This document shows, one piece after another, positions 7,530-16,789 of a stretch of 47,564 nucleotides of DNA; positions within the stretch are counted from its first letter, which is position 1; every line of letters begins with the position of its first letter. The stretch spans positions 1-47,564 of the forward strand of contig JAFZAP010000008.1 of NCBI GenBank assembly GCA_017557185.1, given 5' to 3'. The notes under the pieces were generated by a model. The model was not told where the DNA came from and made no database searches. It worked only from the letters and a program-made list of their open reading frames with translations. The position numbers were made by a program, and so were the translations under genes. The DNA comes from Prevotella sp. (lineage in GTDB: Bacteria > Bacteroidota > Bacteroidia > Bacteroidales > Bacteroidaceae).

Positions 7530-8483
7530 TTACAGTAGTCGCTTCGAGAGTTGCTCGAGCATGTCCTTGGTCATAGCGGTGATGTCGTACTTCGGCTGCC
7601 AGTCCCACTCGCTGCGGGCGGCAGAGTCGTCGAGGCGGTCGGGCCATGAGTCGGCGATGGCCTGCTTTAGCGGGTCTACATCGTACTCCATCTCGAACTC
7701 TGGCTTGAACTTCTTGATTTCAGCAAAGATGTTCTCAGGTGCAAAACTCATCGATGCGACATTGAAGCCGTTGTGATGGATGAGGCGCGTGGGGTCGGCT
7801 TCCATGAGCGAGATGGCTGCATGGAGGGCGTCAGGCATATACATCATGTCCATGAATGTTCCTTCTTTGATGGGACAAACGAACTTCTCGCCACGCACAG
7901 CAGAGTAGAAGATATCAACGGCATAGTCAGTAGTGCCGCCGCCCGGAGGTGTCATATAGGAGATGATGCCAGGGAAGCGCACTGAGCGCGTGTCGACACC
8001 GTATTTATGATGATAGTAGTCGGAGAGCAGTTCGGTAGTGACCTTCGACACGCCGTAGATAGTGCGGGGCCGTTGAATGGTGTCCTGTGGTGTCATCATG
8101 CGCGGAGTCTCAGGACCGAAGGAGCCGATGGAACTTGGCGTGAACACGGCACACTGGTGCTCACGAGCCACTTCAAGGATGTTCAGCAGGCCGTCGATGC
8201 CGATTCGCCAGGCGAGTAGGGGCTTGCGCTCTGCCACTACTGAGAGCAGGGCGGCTAGGTTGTAGATGCCGTCGATGTCGTAGTTCTTCACGATGTCGGC
8301 AATCTGCTGGCCGTTGGTGACGTCGGCAATGGCCGATGGTCCTCCATCGCGGAGTTCACCCGTGGGTTCGGCACCTGGAATGTAACCTGCCACAACGTGG
8401 TCGCCACCGTATCGTTTGCGCAACTCGCGTGTGAGTTCGCTACCAATCTGACCTGTCGACCCAATCACTAAGATATTCTTCAT
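7530..8483 (-). CDS. tdh: L-threonine 3-dehydrogenase (short-chain dehydrogenase type)
   Basis: Oxidises L-threonine to 2-amino-3-ketobutyrate with NAD+. The 317-residue protein is an extended SDR: Rossmann motif GSTGQIGSEL near residue 9 and YGVSK catalytic Tyr/Lys near residue 142. This is the UDP-galactose-epimerase-like form of threonine dehydrogenase, not the zinc enzyme. The assignment to threonine is strongly supported by the divergent kbl, which makes the next enzyme. MKNILVIGSTGQ at 8483 is the preferred start; upstream in-frame ATGs at 8489 and 8504 are possible. Longer translations run into a heptamer repeat (8534-8565). Confidence 0.9.
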   Translation of the reverse strand: MKNILVIGSTGQIGSELTRELRKRYGGDHVVAGYIPGAEPTGELRDGGPSAIADVTNGQQIADIVKNYDIDGIYNLAALLSVVAERKPLLAWRIGIDGLLNILEVAREHQCAVFTPSSIGSFGPETPRMMTPQDTIQRPRTIYGVSKVTTELLSDYYHHKYGVDTRSVRFPGIISYMTPPGGGTTDYAVDIFYSAVRGEKFVCPIKEGTFMDMMYMPDALHAAISLMEADPTRLIHHNGFNVASMSFAPENIFAEIKKFKPEFEMEYDVDPLKQAIADSWPDRLDDSAARSEWDWQPKYDITAMTKDMLEQLSKRLL

Positions 8484-8521
8484 AATCATTAAGGTATTTG
8501 ACATTATCTTGTTTTCGCTCG

Positions 8522-8529
8522 CAAAATTA
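8522..8529 (-). promoter_or_regulatory. -7 element of the tdh promoter
   Basis: The minus strand reads TAATTTTG, matching TAnnTTTG. The region where a -33 box would lie falls in the heptamer repeat, which offers TTTC rather than TTTG. Confidence 0.5.
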
Positions 8530-8533
8530 CGAA

Positions 8534-8565
8534 AAAGATGAAAGATGAAAGATGAAAGATGAAAG
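8534..8565 (+). repeat. Heptamer repeat array (AAAGATG x4)
   Basis: Four perfect copies of AAAGATG plus a partial fifth lie just upstream of the tdh -7 element. Confidence 0.85.
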
Positions 8566-8690
8566 TTTTTTTGCATCCGTTCGCTCGGCTCTGCCGCTTT
8601 TGCAGTTTTTTAACGGAAAAAGAACTTCTTTAACGTCTCGGAAGGCTATTTATTGAAATATATTTTGTTATTTTGCAGGACAATAATTCT

Positions 8691-8710
8691 AACTTTAAAC
8701 TTTAAACTAT
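8691..8710 (+). repeat. Short heptamer repeat (AACTTTA)
   Basis: AACTTTA, AACTTTA and AACTAT lie in the tdh-kbl intergenic region, in the leader of kbl. Confidence 0.6.
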
Positions 8711-8773
8711 CCGCTTGACCCGTAGGGGCGCTTTCGTAGCATAGCGGAGAAAGAACTATCAAACTTTCATATC

Positions 8774-9961
8774 ATGTACGGAAAGATAAAGGAACATCTC
8801 AGCCAGACGCTGGCCGAGATTCGCGAGGCAGGACTCTACAAGGAAGAGCGCCTCATCGAGAGCCCGCAGCGTGCAGCCATCGAGGTTGCGGGGAAAGAAG
8901 TGTTGAACTTTTGTGCCAACAACTACCTCGGCCTGAGCGATAACAAGCGCATCATCGAGGCTTCGAAGAAGATGATGGACGAGCGCGGCTTCGGTATGTC
9001 GTCGGTGCGCTTCATCTGTGGTACGCAGGACATTCACAAAGAGCTGGAGAAGGCTATCTCGGAATACTTCAAGACCGAAGACACCATTCTCTATGCAGCC
9101 TGCTTCGATGCCAACGGCGGTGTGTTCGAACCGCTGCTCACCGACGAGGATGCTATCATCAGCGATGCCTTGAACCACGCATCTATCATCGACGGCGTTC
9201 GTCTCTGCAAGGCGAAACGCTATCGCTACGCCAATGCCGACATGCAGGATCTGGAGCGTTGTCTGCAGGAAGCTCAGGAGCAGCGTTTCCGCATCATCGT
9301 CACCGACGGTGTGTTCTCGATGGACGGCAATGTTGCCCCGATGGATAAGATCTGCGACCTGGCAGAGAAGTACGATGCGCTGGTGATGGTCGACGAGAGC
9401 CACTCGGCAGGTGTGGTCGGCAAGACTGGTCACGGCGTGAGCGAATTCTTCAACACCTACGGTCGTGTGGACATCTACACGGGTACACTCGGAAAAGCCT
9501 TTGGCGGTGCCCTCGGCGGATTCACCACTGGTCGGAAGGAGATTATCGACATGTTGCGCCAGCGTTCGCGTCCGTATCTGTTCTCGAACTCACTGGCTCC
9601 CTGCATCATCGGTGCAAGCCTTGAGGTGTTCAAGATTCTCAAGGAGAGCGACGAACTGCACGACCGCCTCGTAGAAAACGTGGAGTACTTCCGCGACAAG
9701 ATGATGGCTGCCGGCTTCGACATCAAGCCTACGCAGAGTGCTATCTGCGCCGTGATGCTCTATGATGCCAAGCTCTCGCAGGTGTATGCCGCCAAGCTGC
9801 AGGAAGAGGGCATCTATGTCACAGGCTTCTACTATCCCGTTGTACCGAAGGGACAGGCCCGCATCCGCGTGCAGATTTCTGCCGGACACAACCGCGAACA
9901 ACTCGACAAGTGCATCGCTGCCTTTATCAAGGTCGGCAAGGAACTTGGTGTGCTGAAATAA
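8774..9961 (+). CDS. kbl: Glycine C-acetyltransferase (2-amino-3-ketobutyrate CoA ligase)
   Basis: A PLP enzyme that cleaves 2-amino-3-ketobutyrate with CoA to glycine and acetyl-CoA, completing threonine breakdown begun by Tdh. The 395-residue protein belongs to the alpha-oxoamine synthase family. VMVDESHSAGVVG near residue 205 carries the Asp/His that hold the cofactor, and TGTLGKAFGGALGG has Lys241 as the Schiff-base lysine. The length agrees with the E. coli enzyme (about 398). It is divergent from tdh. A degenerate -7 (TTATTTTG, 8668-8675) is the best promoter candidate. A terminator follows at 9991-10028. Confidence 0.96.
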   Translation: MYGKIKEHLSQTLAEIREAGLYKEERLIESPQRAAIEVAGKEVLNFCANNYLGLSDNKRIIEASKKMMDERGFGMSSVRFICGTQDIHKELEKAISEYFKTEDTILYAACFDANGGVFEPLLTDEDAIISDALNHASIIDGVRLCKAKRYRYANADMQDLERCLQEAQEQRFRIIVTDGVFSMDGNVAPMDKICDLAEKYDALVMVDESHSAGVVGKTGHGVSEFFNTYGRVDIYTGTLGKAFGGALGGFTTGRKEIIDMLRQRSRPYLFSNSLAPCIIGASLEVFKILKESDELHDRLVENVEYFRDKMMAAGFDIKPTQSAICAVMLYDAKLSQVYAAKLQEEGIYVTGFYYPVVPKGQARIRVQISAGHNREQLDKCIAAFIKVGKELGVLK

Positions 9962-9968
9962 TTAAGGC

Positions 9969-10026
9969 TCTTTGCGGAAACACCAATCAAAACCGCTCAT
10001 CCTCATTGGGGTGAGCGGTTGTTTTT
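9969..10026 (+). repeat. 58-bp direct repeat, left copy
   Basis: Identical over 58 bases to 15630-15687. It covers the kbl terminator plus about 22 bases before it. The two copies bracket the surface-protein gene at 10225-15576. Confidence 0.93.
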
Positions 10027-10028
10027 TT
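9991..10028 (+). terminator. Rho-independent terminator after kbl
   Basis: AACCGCTCA and TGAGCGGTT enclose an 11-base loop and are followed by GTTTTTTT. Confidence 0.9.
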
Positions 10029-10059
10029 ACGCGTTATCTTTATGTTTTTCCTAAAAGTC

Positions 10060-10090
10060 TTTGTAGTTTCAGAATTATTTTTTATATTTG
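10060..10090 (+). promoter_or_regulatory. Promoter of the BspA-like gene (TTTG-N19-TATATTTG)
   Basis: TTTG at 10060-10063 and TATATTTG at 10083-10090 are spaced by 19 bases. Transcription would start near 10096, giving a long leader of about 130 bases before the ATG. I cannot assign that leader to a known riboswitch. Confidence 0.7.
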
Positions 10091-10224
10091 CAGCATCGAT
10101 TATTTGTCCCGCGAGGGGAGGTGGTCAGACTTATATATAATAAAAGGTGTTGGATAGGCTGACGAACAGACTCTTTCATCTTTTTGCTAACTAAGAATCA
10201 ATAATCTATTAATATAATTAAACG

Positions 10225-13200
10225 ATGAACAAATTCAGACTCTTCGCGTTTTTTATAGTATCGGTTCTGTCGTCGGTGACAGCATATGCCTACGATGTTG
10301 AGATCAATGGCATTTATTATAACATCAATCAGTCGGCAAAGACAGCCGAAATCACATCCGGTGACAACCCTTACCCGTATTCCGATTTGACGATTCCGGA
10401 ATCAATCGTTTATAACGGAGTGAGATATGCTGTCACTAGTGTTGGAGAGTGGGCTTTCAACGGTTGTGAAAACCTTTCGACTCTCACTATTCCTGCCACT
10501 CTGACTTCCATGGGTCATGGCGCATTTTATTATTGCAATCTTTTAAGAGACATTTATATATGTAGTGCTAAACCTAATTGTCATATCGAAAATGACACTT
10601 TTGACTATTATACAGAGACGGAAGCCACTTTCTATGTTCCAACGGGAACTACATATTACCACATGGCGCAAGCGTCCGAATATGGTTGGCCATCTCTTAC
10701 TCCTTTTGGTATTGGGCTAAGTGAACTTGGGTATGACGAAAGAATTAATTTGAAAGAATTCGATTACGACTACGAAGGAGTAAACGTAAATTTGAAATGT
10801 TTGGATGACGAGGGTAACGATATTACACAAAGTGTAAAGATTGGTTGGTATCCCAGTGAAGAATGGTATGAATTAGTACAGCAAGAACTTTTAGAATTCT
10901 ATTTTTATAGGTATTATATTGAGCAAAATCCGGAACTATTAGATGATGAAAAAGTGAAAGCACTATATGAGTTCCTGATAAATTTCGATCCCGACATCTT
11001 TTATATGAAAGTGGGTAGCTCATTAGGTAAGACGCCCATAAATACAGAATTGTGCTATGCTATTGAGCTTACAGAGGAAATGGGGCGTCTTTATCATGAA
11101 CCTCCAGTTCAAAAGGCAATGGTCGAAAAAAGCGACGTAACCTTTGTCTGTCAGCTTCAGAAGATTCAAAAAGTTAATCTGTCGGGCCGTGTCGTTGCCA
11201 GTGATATTGACGAGAAAACGGCAACGGTTCATGTCAAGCAGATGCTTAACAAGAAGTATGAAGAAACATTCACCACCCAAACCAATAGTAAGGGAGAGTT
11301 CTCGCTGGAAGTCTATGATGATGACACGGAAATCATAGTGAGTTGCGATGGCTACATGGATGTCACAATACATCGGAGCGGATTCAACGGCAACGGTAAT
11401 CTCGGGCAGATAACGTTGACACCAATAACGGGATTCGTCATTCCTGTGAACATCGAATGCACTCCTGTAGCAGACGATGAAGAAGTGACGGACGATCTTC
11501 TTCCAGGTGGCCTATATGATTTGGAGCTGACTTTGAGAAATGAGACGACAAGTGATGAAATTACTGATTACTCTGTGCAGTATAACGGCTCATTGATCAT
11601 CAAATCAGGTGTCAGCGCATGGGACGATATCTGCGTTACCGCCAAGAGTAAGAAGCATGTCCTGGCCGATGCCCATACTACTTTCTACCTCGACGAGGAA
11701 GGCACTAACACCATCGACCTGAACTTCGTCGAATTGGGCGGACTCTCCGCCACTTTCTCCGAGAGCGCAAATAACAATAATGCCGGCTATCTCTACAATA
11801 GCGAAGGGCAACTTGTGACAAGAGGTGTGTATAGTGGTGAGACATTACGTCTGAAACACATCAACGCAGGCACCTACACCCTTATTTCTATAGGACAGTC
11901 CTCGCTGCTTTCCAACATCACTTATTTAACAAGATTATCACAGCTCAATTTGGTGGAAGGCAAGGACTATCTCTCTTCTCAGGTAGAAATAAAAGACGGT
12001 GAGACAACAGTCGTTTCTGCAGGCGCAATACCGAAACTGAACCAATCCCTGTTCCTTTTCGAAGGAAGCTTGGCGACCGACAAGTCTTCTGTGATAGTAG
12101 GTGACTTTGTTGCGTTCTCGGCAAAAGTCAATATAGATGAAGATCTATACGAAAAGATAAATGACGTGCATCTGACCATCGACCTGCCAGAAGGGTGTAA
12201 GTTCGTTGAGAACTCCGTTTTGGTAAATCGCAGTACACATCCATACACACTAAACGGCAACACGCTCAACATTAATCTGTCTAAGAAACAAGCCCAAGGA
12301 GAAATCAGATGGTGTCTCTCTCCTGTGAAGTCAGGAAATTATCGCGTAGTTGCCTATGCCTCTTTTGATAAGGAGATTACAACCCCGCGTTCCATAGGTG
12401 TGGCACATTTCGAAGGAGAGGAACTCTCATTCAACCTGCCTTTCACGACTTCGAAAACAAATATCCAAATAACGGGATTAACGATCCCTAATAGCGAAGT
12501 CAAAATCTATGATGGAACTGTAAAGATAGGCGAAACAACCTCTAAGGGCGATGGCACTTGGGCTGCACAATGCGAACTCTATAATGCCTACAACCTCTCT
12601 GATCATGATATCATTGTGAAGGCAAAAACGCCAGAAGGGAAGATTCTCACCAGTAATGTGAAGAACATTGTTTACAACGAGAAGTTATTACTCCCAAGCA
12701 AAATCTCCATGACATTCTATAACGATTGGCATAAGGACAACATTACCGTCGACTTCGACTTAATCAACGGCACGACATCACAGAAACACTATGATTTCTT
12801 CCATGAAACCGACTTTACTTTCCTAGCATATTTCAACGGCAATGATACCACTTTCATTCAGGATGTGAATTTTAAAGTGAAGGCAACCGACGGAACAATA
12901 CGCACGCTTCCCGCCGTGTTCGACGGCAGGCGGCAGGCCTGGGTGGCAACATCCAGATACGACAGCAACAAACTGCCAGAGAACGTCACCGTCGACTTCG
13001 ACTACATTCTTGAGGAAACTGACGAAAGCCGCCAGGAAGGGCTTCGCGACCAGGCTGCAAGCATGGCTGCCTTTGCAGGCCACGTCTACAATTTTATCGA
13101 GGACAATTTGGAGATGAGGGTTGTCGACCAGGACGAGACGTCGGCTACCGTTAACTACTGGTTCCCAGGACTAACTACCAACTGCCGCTACCACGTTGAG

Positions 13201-15576
13201 AGCATGGCTTTCTCGGAAGCCGAGAAGATGATGCGGAATTACCAGTTCATCTATTCCACTGCCGACGATGGCGTTATAGGTACCTATACGGAGCTAACCG
13301 ACAATTCCATCATGGTGGTCCTCGTCGACTTGGACGAGAAAGCGGCATTTAGAATCACCATTTCAGACTCAAACCAATACTCGAAGAGGAAAAGTTGGGG
13401 AAAGACACCCAAGAAATCCTTCTTCAAGGACGTTGGCAGTTCCCTTGCCGACAATCTACTTGACATTCTTGGCATAGCAGAATATGTCAATGTGAAGAAA
13501 GATTTCGATAGAATGCTAAAGCGGTTAGACAACTTCAAAGACAAATATGCCCAAAAACGCCAGGACACCTTTAATAAATTGGTTGCCAAATGTCCCGACG
13601 GAACCGAACGCCTAACGAAACAGTTGAGAGGAAACTTCTCGACCGAAATGCAGACGAAGATATGGCCTGAAGAAAATGAGTTAGCAAAAAAATACGATGA
13701 CTACTTAAAAGAATATAAGCAGAAACTAGCGTGGAGCGTATCCACGTTTGCCGCCACCTTTGCACTTGGCAAATTCATGAAAACAGCGCGTTTTGTCAAC
13801 TCGAAACTGAATCAGGCATTCCAAAAAACACTCGTCAGGGGAACGTCTCTCGAGACATCGGCCGAGACCCTTTCCGGACTAATTGGTACGGCTTCGGGCT
13901 CAGCCATCGATAAGCTCGACAAAATATTCGCTTATAAAGACTTCAATGCTATCAAGGATAAGGCCCGTTCGTGGAGTTCCAAGCAAAACGCACAGATTCT
14001 CAAGCTGTATGCTGATCTGAACCAACGCATCGAAAAGGCCTACAAATCGTGTGTCAAGAAGGAAGAGAGCACCCCCGAGAATCGGAACGATACCGACGGC
14101 AAGCAGGAAACGTTCGTTGAAAATGTAGACAACAATACCGTAACCTTCACCACACAGCCTGTTCAGCCCATTCTCGACCCCTCGGGATACGTTTATGAAG
14201 CTGTGCTGAGCAACCGCCTGCCGGGCGTGACAACAACCGTCTATCAAAAACAGTTGGGCAATGCCGTGAAATGGAATGCGGAAGATTATTCCCAAGAGAA
14301 TCCTCTTGTGACAGATGAGGCAGGATTTTACCGATGGGACGTTCCTATGGGCGAATGGCAGGTGAAATACGAGAAAGAAGGGTATGAGACATGTTATTCT
14401 GATTGGCTGCCAGTACCTCCTCCCCAGTTGGATGTGAATGTTGGAATGAAACAAACCATACCGCCTGCAGTGAAGAAAATGCGGGGTGCAGAGAGCGGTA
14501 TTACCATCGAGATGAGCAAATATATGCTGCCAGAGAGCTTGAATGAGAACACCATCATTGTTAGTAAAGACAGAATGTCGCAAAACGGTCGTGTGGAATT
14601 GCTTAATTCGGAACAGTCGCCGACAGGTGATGCTTCTTATGTGTCGAAAGTGAAGTTTGTTCCCGAAGAGAGATTCCATGCCGGTGATGAAGTGTATGTA
14701 ACAGTAAAGAAAGATGTTGAGAGTTATTGTTCCGTAAAGATGGGGGCAGACCATACAGAGATAGTCGTGATTGAACCTGAGATAACAGCTATTGTAATTG
14801 ACAGCGTATTGACGATTCCTTATGATAGCACGAGAACTGTGCAAGCGTTGGTGATGCCAAAAGAAGTATCGGCAGGAAAGATACTGAAAGCCCATCTTTC
14901 GTCAAACCTGATAGCCTCTATCAATGAGGAAGTGATTACCATAGATGAAAATGGATTGGCTACATTTGAGCTGGGTGGTGAATTGCCAGGCTCAGCACTG
15001 TTGACCTTGACATTAGACAACATGGATATCTCTGCCCAGTCGAAAGTGAAAGTGGATATGGAGTATGAGACGGTGAGCACTCCGACAGCCTCAATCCGCA
15101 ATGGTTCAGAGGTTGAGATTGGAACTCTCTTGTCATTGAGTTGTGCGACCCCAGGAGCCACTATTTATTATACGCTTGACGGGAGTTGCCCGTGTAACGA
15201 AGAAACTCGTATCCTTTACACAGAGCCGTTTGTTTTACCAAAAGGTGTTGTAATGGTGAAAGTTATTGCGGTCGAGGATTATCTATACGATAGTGATGTG
15301 GTGACATTTATCTATGAGGTAAAGGAACCTTCTGGAATAAAAGCACGTTCAGAATCAGAGCACTCATTCAATGTCTCTTACGCAAACGGAATGATTGTGA
15401 TAGAGAATGTTGAAGGAGGCAGTTGCATGATATATGATATGGCAGGTCGTGAGTTATCTGGAAGAACGCGTCTGTTAGAGCATGATACCGTGCCTGTAAG
15501 TAAGGCTGATGCTTATGTTATATGCGTAAGGTTTGCGGATGGTTCTACTACCGTCCGTAAGATAGTCCGCCATTGA
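10225..15576 (+). CDS. Large BspA-like secreted surface protein with multiple adhesin-type domains
   Basis: A 1783-residue secreted protein of unknown function. A signal peptide ends near residue 22 (AYAYDVEI). Residues 25-165 form a short BspA-type leucine-rich region (SVGEWAFNGCENLSTLTIP). About 312-395 looks like a carboxypeptidase-regulatory beta-sandwich (VNLSGRVVASD). Several Ig-like beta segments follow. About 1065-1280 is helical and charged. About 1615-1700 matches a chitobiase C-terminal-type domain (ATPGATIYYTLDGSCP). The last 70 residues (MIVIENVEGGSCMIYDMAGREL) resemble a type IX secretion sorting domain. The gene is more AT-rich than its neighbours and lies between two identical 58-bp repeats, suggesting acquisition. 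An adhesin or surface-structure role is inference. Confidence 0.8.
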   Translation: MNKFRLFAFFIVSVLSSVTAYAYDVEINGIYYNINQSAKTAEITSGDNPYPYSDLTIPESIVYNGVRYAVTSVGEWAFNGCENLSTLTIPATLTSMGHGAFYYCNLLRDIYICSAKPNCHIENDTFDYYTETEATFYVPTGTTYYHMAQASEYGWPSLTPFGIGLSELGYDERINLKEFDYDYEGVNVNLKCLDDEGNDITQSVKIGWYPSEEWYELVQQELLEFYFYRYYIEQNPELLDDEKVKALYEFLINFDPDIFYMKVGSSLGKTPINTELCYAIELTEEMGRLYHEPPVQKAMVEKSDVTFVCQLQKIQKVNLSGRVVASDIDEKTATVHVKQMLNKKYEETFTTQTNSKGEFSLEVYDDDTEIIVSCDGYMDVTIHRSGFNGNGNLGQITLTPITGFVIPVNIECTPVADDEEVTDDLLPGGLYDLELTLRNETTSDEITDYSVQYNGSLIIKSGVSAWDDICVTAKSKKHVLADAHTTFYLDEEGTNTIDLNFVELGGLSATFSESANNNNAGYLYNSEGQLVTRGVYSGETLRLKHINAGTYTLISIGQSSLLSNITYLTRLSQLNLVEGKDYLSSQVEIKDGETTVVSAGAIPKLNQSLFLFEGSLATDKSSVIVGDFVAFSAKVNIDEDLYEKINDVHLTIDLPEGCKFVENSVLVNRSTHPYTLNGNTLNINLSKKQAQGEIRWCLSPVKSGNYRVVAYASFDKEITTPRSIGVAHFEGEELSFNLPFTTSKTNIQITGLTIPNSEVKIYDGTVKIGETTSKGDGTWAAQCELYNAYNLSDHDIIVKAKTPEGKILTSNVKNIVYNEKLLLPSKISMTFYNDWHKDNITVDFDLINGTTSQKHYDFFHETDFTFLAYFNGNDTTFIQDVNFKVKATDGTIRTLPAVFDGRRQAWVATSRYDSNKLPENVTVDFDYILEETDESRQEGLRDQAASMAAFAGHVYNFIEDNLEMRVVDQDETSATVNYWFPGLTTNCRYHVESMAFSEAEKMMRNYQFIYSTADDGVIGTYTELTDNSIMVVLVDLDEKAAFRITISDSNQYSKRKSWGKTPKKSFFKDVGSSLADNLLDILGIAEYVNVKKDFDRMLKRLDNFKDKYAQKRQDTFNKLVAKCPDGTERLTKQLRGNFSTEMQTKIWPEENELAKKYDDYLKEYKQKLAWSVSTFAATFALGKFMKTARFVNSKLNQAFQKTLVRGTSLETSAETLSGLIGTASGSAIDKLDKIFAYKDFNAIKDKARSWSSKQNAQILKLYADLNQRIEKAYKSCVKKEESTPENRNDTDGKQETFVENVDNNTVTFTTQPVQPILDPSGYVYEAVLSNRLPGVTTTVYQKQLGNAVKWNAEDYSQENPLVTDEAGFYRWDVPMGEWQVKYEKEGYETCYSDWLPVPPPQLDVNVGMKQTIPPAVKKMRGAESGITIEMSKYMLPESLNENTIIVSKDRMSQNGRVELLNSEQSPTGDASYVSKVKFVPEERFHAGDEVYVTVKKDVESYCSVKMGADHTEIVVIEPEITAIVIDSVLTIPYDSTRTVQALVMPKEVSAGKILKAHLSSNLIASINEEVITIDENGLATFELGGELPGSALLTLTLDNMDISAQSKVKVDMEYETVSTPTASIRNGSEVEIGTLLSLSCATPGATIYYTLDGSCPCNEETRILYTEPFVLPKGVVMVKVIAVEDYLYDSDVVTFIYEVKEPSGIKARSESEHSFNVSYANGMIVIENVEGGSCMIYDMAGRELSGRTRLLEHDTVPVSKADAYVICVRFADGSTTVRKIVRH

Positions 15577-15629
15577 TGAATGACTTGACGAAAAAGGGGA
15601 AAAAGGAGCTGTTGTCTTAGGCAGAAAGT

Positions 15630-15687
15630 TCTTTGCGGAAACACCAATCAAAACCGCTCATCCTCATTGGGGTGAGCGGTTGTTTTT
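15630..15687 (+). repeat. 58-bp direct repeat, right copy
   Basis: Identical to 9969-10026, including the terminator hairpin. The distance between copies is 5661 bases and contains only the surface-protein gene and its leader. Confidence 0.93.
15652..15687 (+). terminator. Rho-independent terminator after the BspA-like gene
   Basis: The same hairpin as after kbl (AACCGCTCA/TGAGCGGTT) followed by GTTTTT. An A run precedes the hairpin, so it may also end minus-strand transcripts from the threonine aldolase gene. Confidence 0.85.
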
Positions 15688-15711
15688 ATATGTACTGATG
15701 ATTTGTTGTTA

Positions 15712-16746
15712 CTATGAGAGAATGCGACGTAGTTGCTCGATATCTTGTTCGGTGGTAGCCCACGAGGTGACGAAGCGGCAGATCATGAGGGATGAATCCT
15801 CAGGAGCGGGTCCCCAAAGAGTGAAGTCGACCTTCTGCTTTAATTCGTGAGCACGAGCGGTGGGAAGCAGGACGAACTGCTGGTTGGTGGGAGAATCCAT
15901 ATAGAATGGAATGCCTGCGTCCTGCAGTACGCGCTTCAGTTTCTCTGCCATGATGATAGCGTGGCGAGCAATAGTAAAATACAAATTCTCGGTGAATAGT
16001 GCATCGAACTGCACACCGACCACGCGACCCTTTGCCAACAGGGCGCCGTGACGTTTCACGTTGCTGAAGAAGTGCTTCGGCGCATTGCCACGAGGGAAGA
16101 CAACAGCTTCGCCACAAAGGGCGCCAACCTTCGTGCCGCCAATGTAGAAAGCATCGCAATGGCGGGCGAGCCAAGACAGAGAAACGTCGCTATCGGGCGA
16201 CATCAGTCCATAGCCCAGACGTGCGCCATCAACGAACAACTGCAAGTCGTAGCGGCGGCAGATGGTCTGTATCTGGCTGATCTCCTCGGCGGTGTAGAGC
16301 GTACCCATCTCAGTGGGATAGGTGATATAGACCATTCCGGGCTGTGCCACGTGGTCGCGACTCTCATCGTTTTCATAGACCTGCAGAAACGCCTGCAGCG
16401 TGTCGGGTATCAGCTTTCCATTGGTGGAAGGAAGACCGATGACACGATGGCCACTGGCCTCGACGGCTCCTGCCTCATGCACGTTGATGTGGCCCGTGTC
16501 GGCGCTGATCACCGCCTCGCAGGTGGTGAGGATCGAGTCGATGACGGTGGCGTTGGCCTGAGTGCCGCCCGAGAGGAAGTAGATATCGGCATCGGGACAG
16601 CCACATGCCACGCGGATTTTGCGGCGCGCACTATCGCTCCACTGGTCGAAGCCATAGGTAAGGCTCGTCAGCTGATTGGTATCAATGAGGTGCTGCAGCA
16701 CTTTCGGATGTGCACCGTTGTTATAATCGCATTCGAAGGAAATCAT
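15712..16746 (-). CDS. ltaE: Low-specificity L-threonine aldolase
   Basis: A fold-type I PLP enzyme that splits L-threonine or allo-threonine into glycine and acetaldehyde. The 344-residue protein has FLSGGTQANATVI (cofactor phosphate binding, near residue 57), LFVDGARLGYGL (cofactor Asp, near 171) and FYIGGTKVGALCGEA (Schiff-base Lys, near 202). These fit the beta-eliminating lyase/threonine aldolase family. It gives a second route from threonine to glycine beside Tdh-Kbl. It lies 43 bases after argF' on the same strand, separated by a heptamer array, and may be the last gene of the long minus-strand block. The terminator lies at 15652-15687. Confidence 0.88.
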   Translation of the reverse strand: MISFECDYNNGAHPKVLQHLIDTNQLTSLTYGFDQWSDSARRKIRVACGCPDADIYFLSGGTQANATVIDSILTTCEAVISADTGHINVHEAGAVEASGHRVIGLPSTNGKLIPDTLQAFLQVYENDESRDHVAQPGMVYITYPTEMGTLYTAEEISQIQTICRRYDLQLFVDGARLGYGLMSPDSDVSLSWLARHCDAFYIGGTKVGALCGEAVVFPRGNAPKHFFSNVKRHGALLAKGRVVGVQFDALFTENLYFTIARHAIIMAEKLKRVLQDAGIPFYMDSPTNQQFVLLPTARAHELKQKVDFTLWGPAPEDSSLMICRFVTSWATTEQDIEQLRRILS

Positions 16747-16753
16747 TCCTGTT

Positions 16754-16788
16754 AGTTGATAGTTGATAATTGATAGTTGACAGTTCTG
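16754..16788 (+). repeat. Heptamer repeat array (AGTTGAT)
   Basis: Period-7 units AGTTGAT, AGTTGAT, AATTGAT, AGTTGAC and AGTTCTG fill most of the gap between argF' and ltaE. Confidence 0.75.
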
Positions 16789-16789
16789 T

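Noticed and set aside
7376-7576. Small open frame near the tdh terminator
   Set aside because: It runs through the terminator hairpin into the tdh 3' end and shows no recognisable protein features.
13900-14895. 331-codon open frame opposite the BspA-like gene
   Set aside because: The His-, Leu- and Ile-rich translation has no domain, and it is fully covered by the large plus-strand gene.
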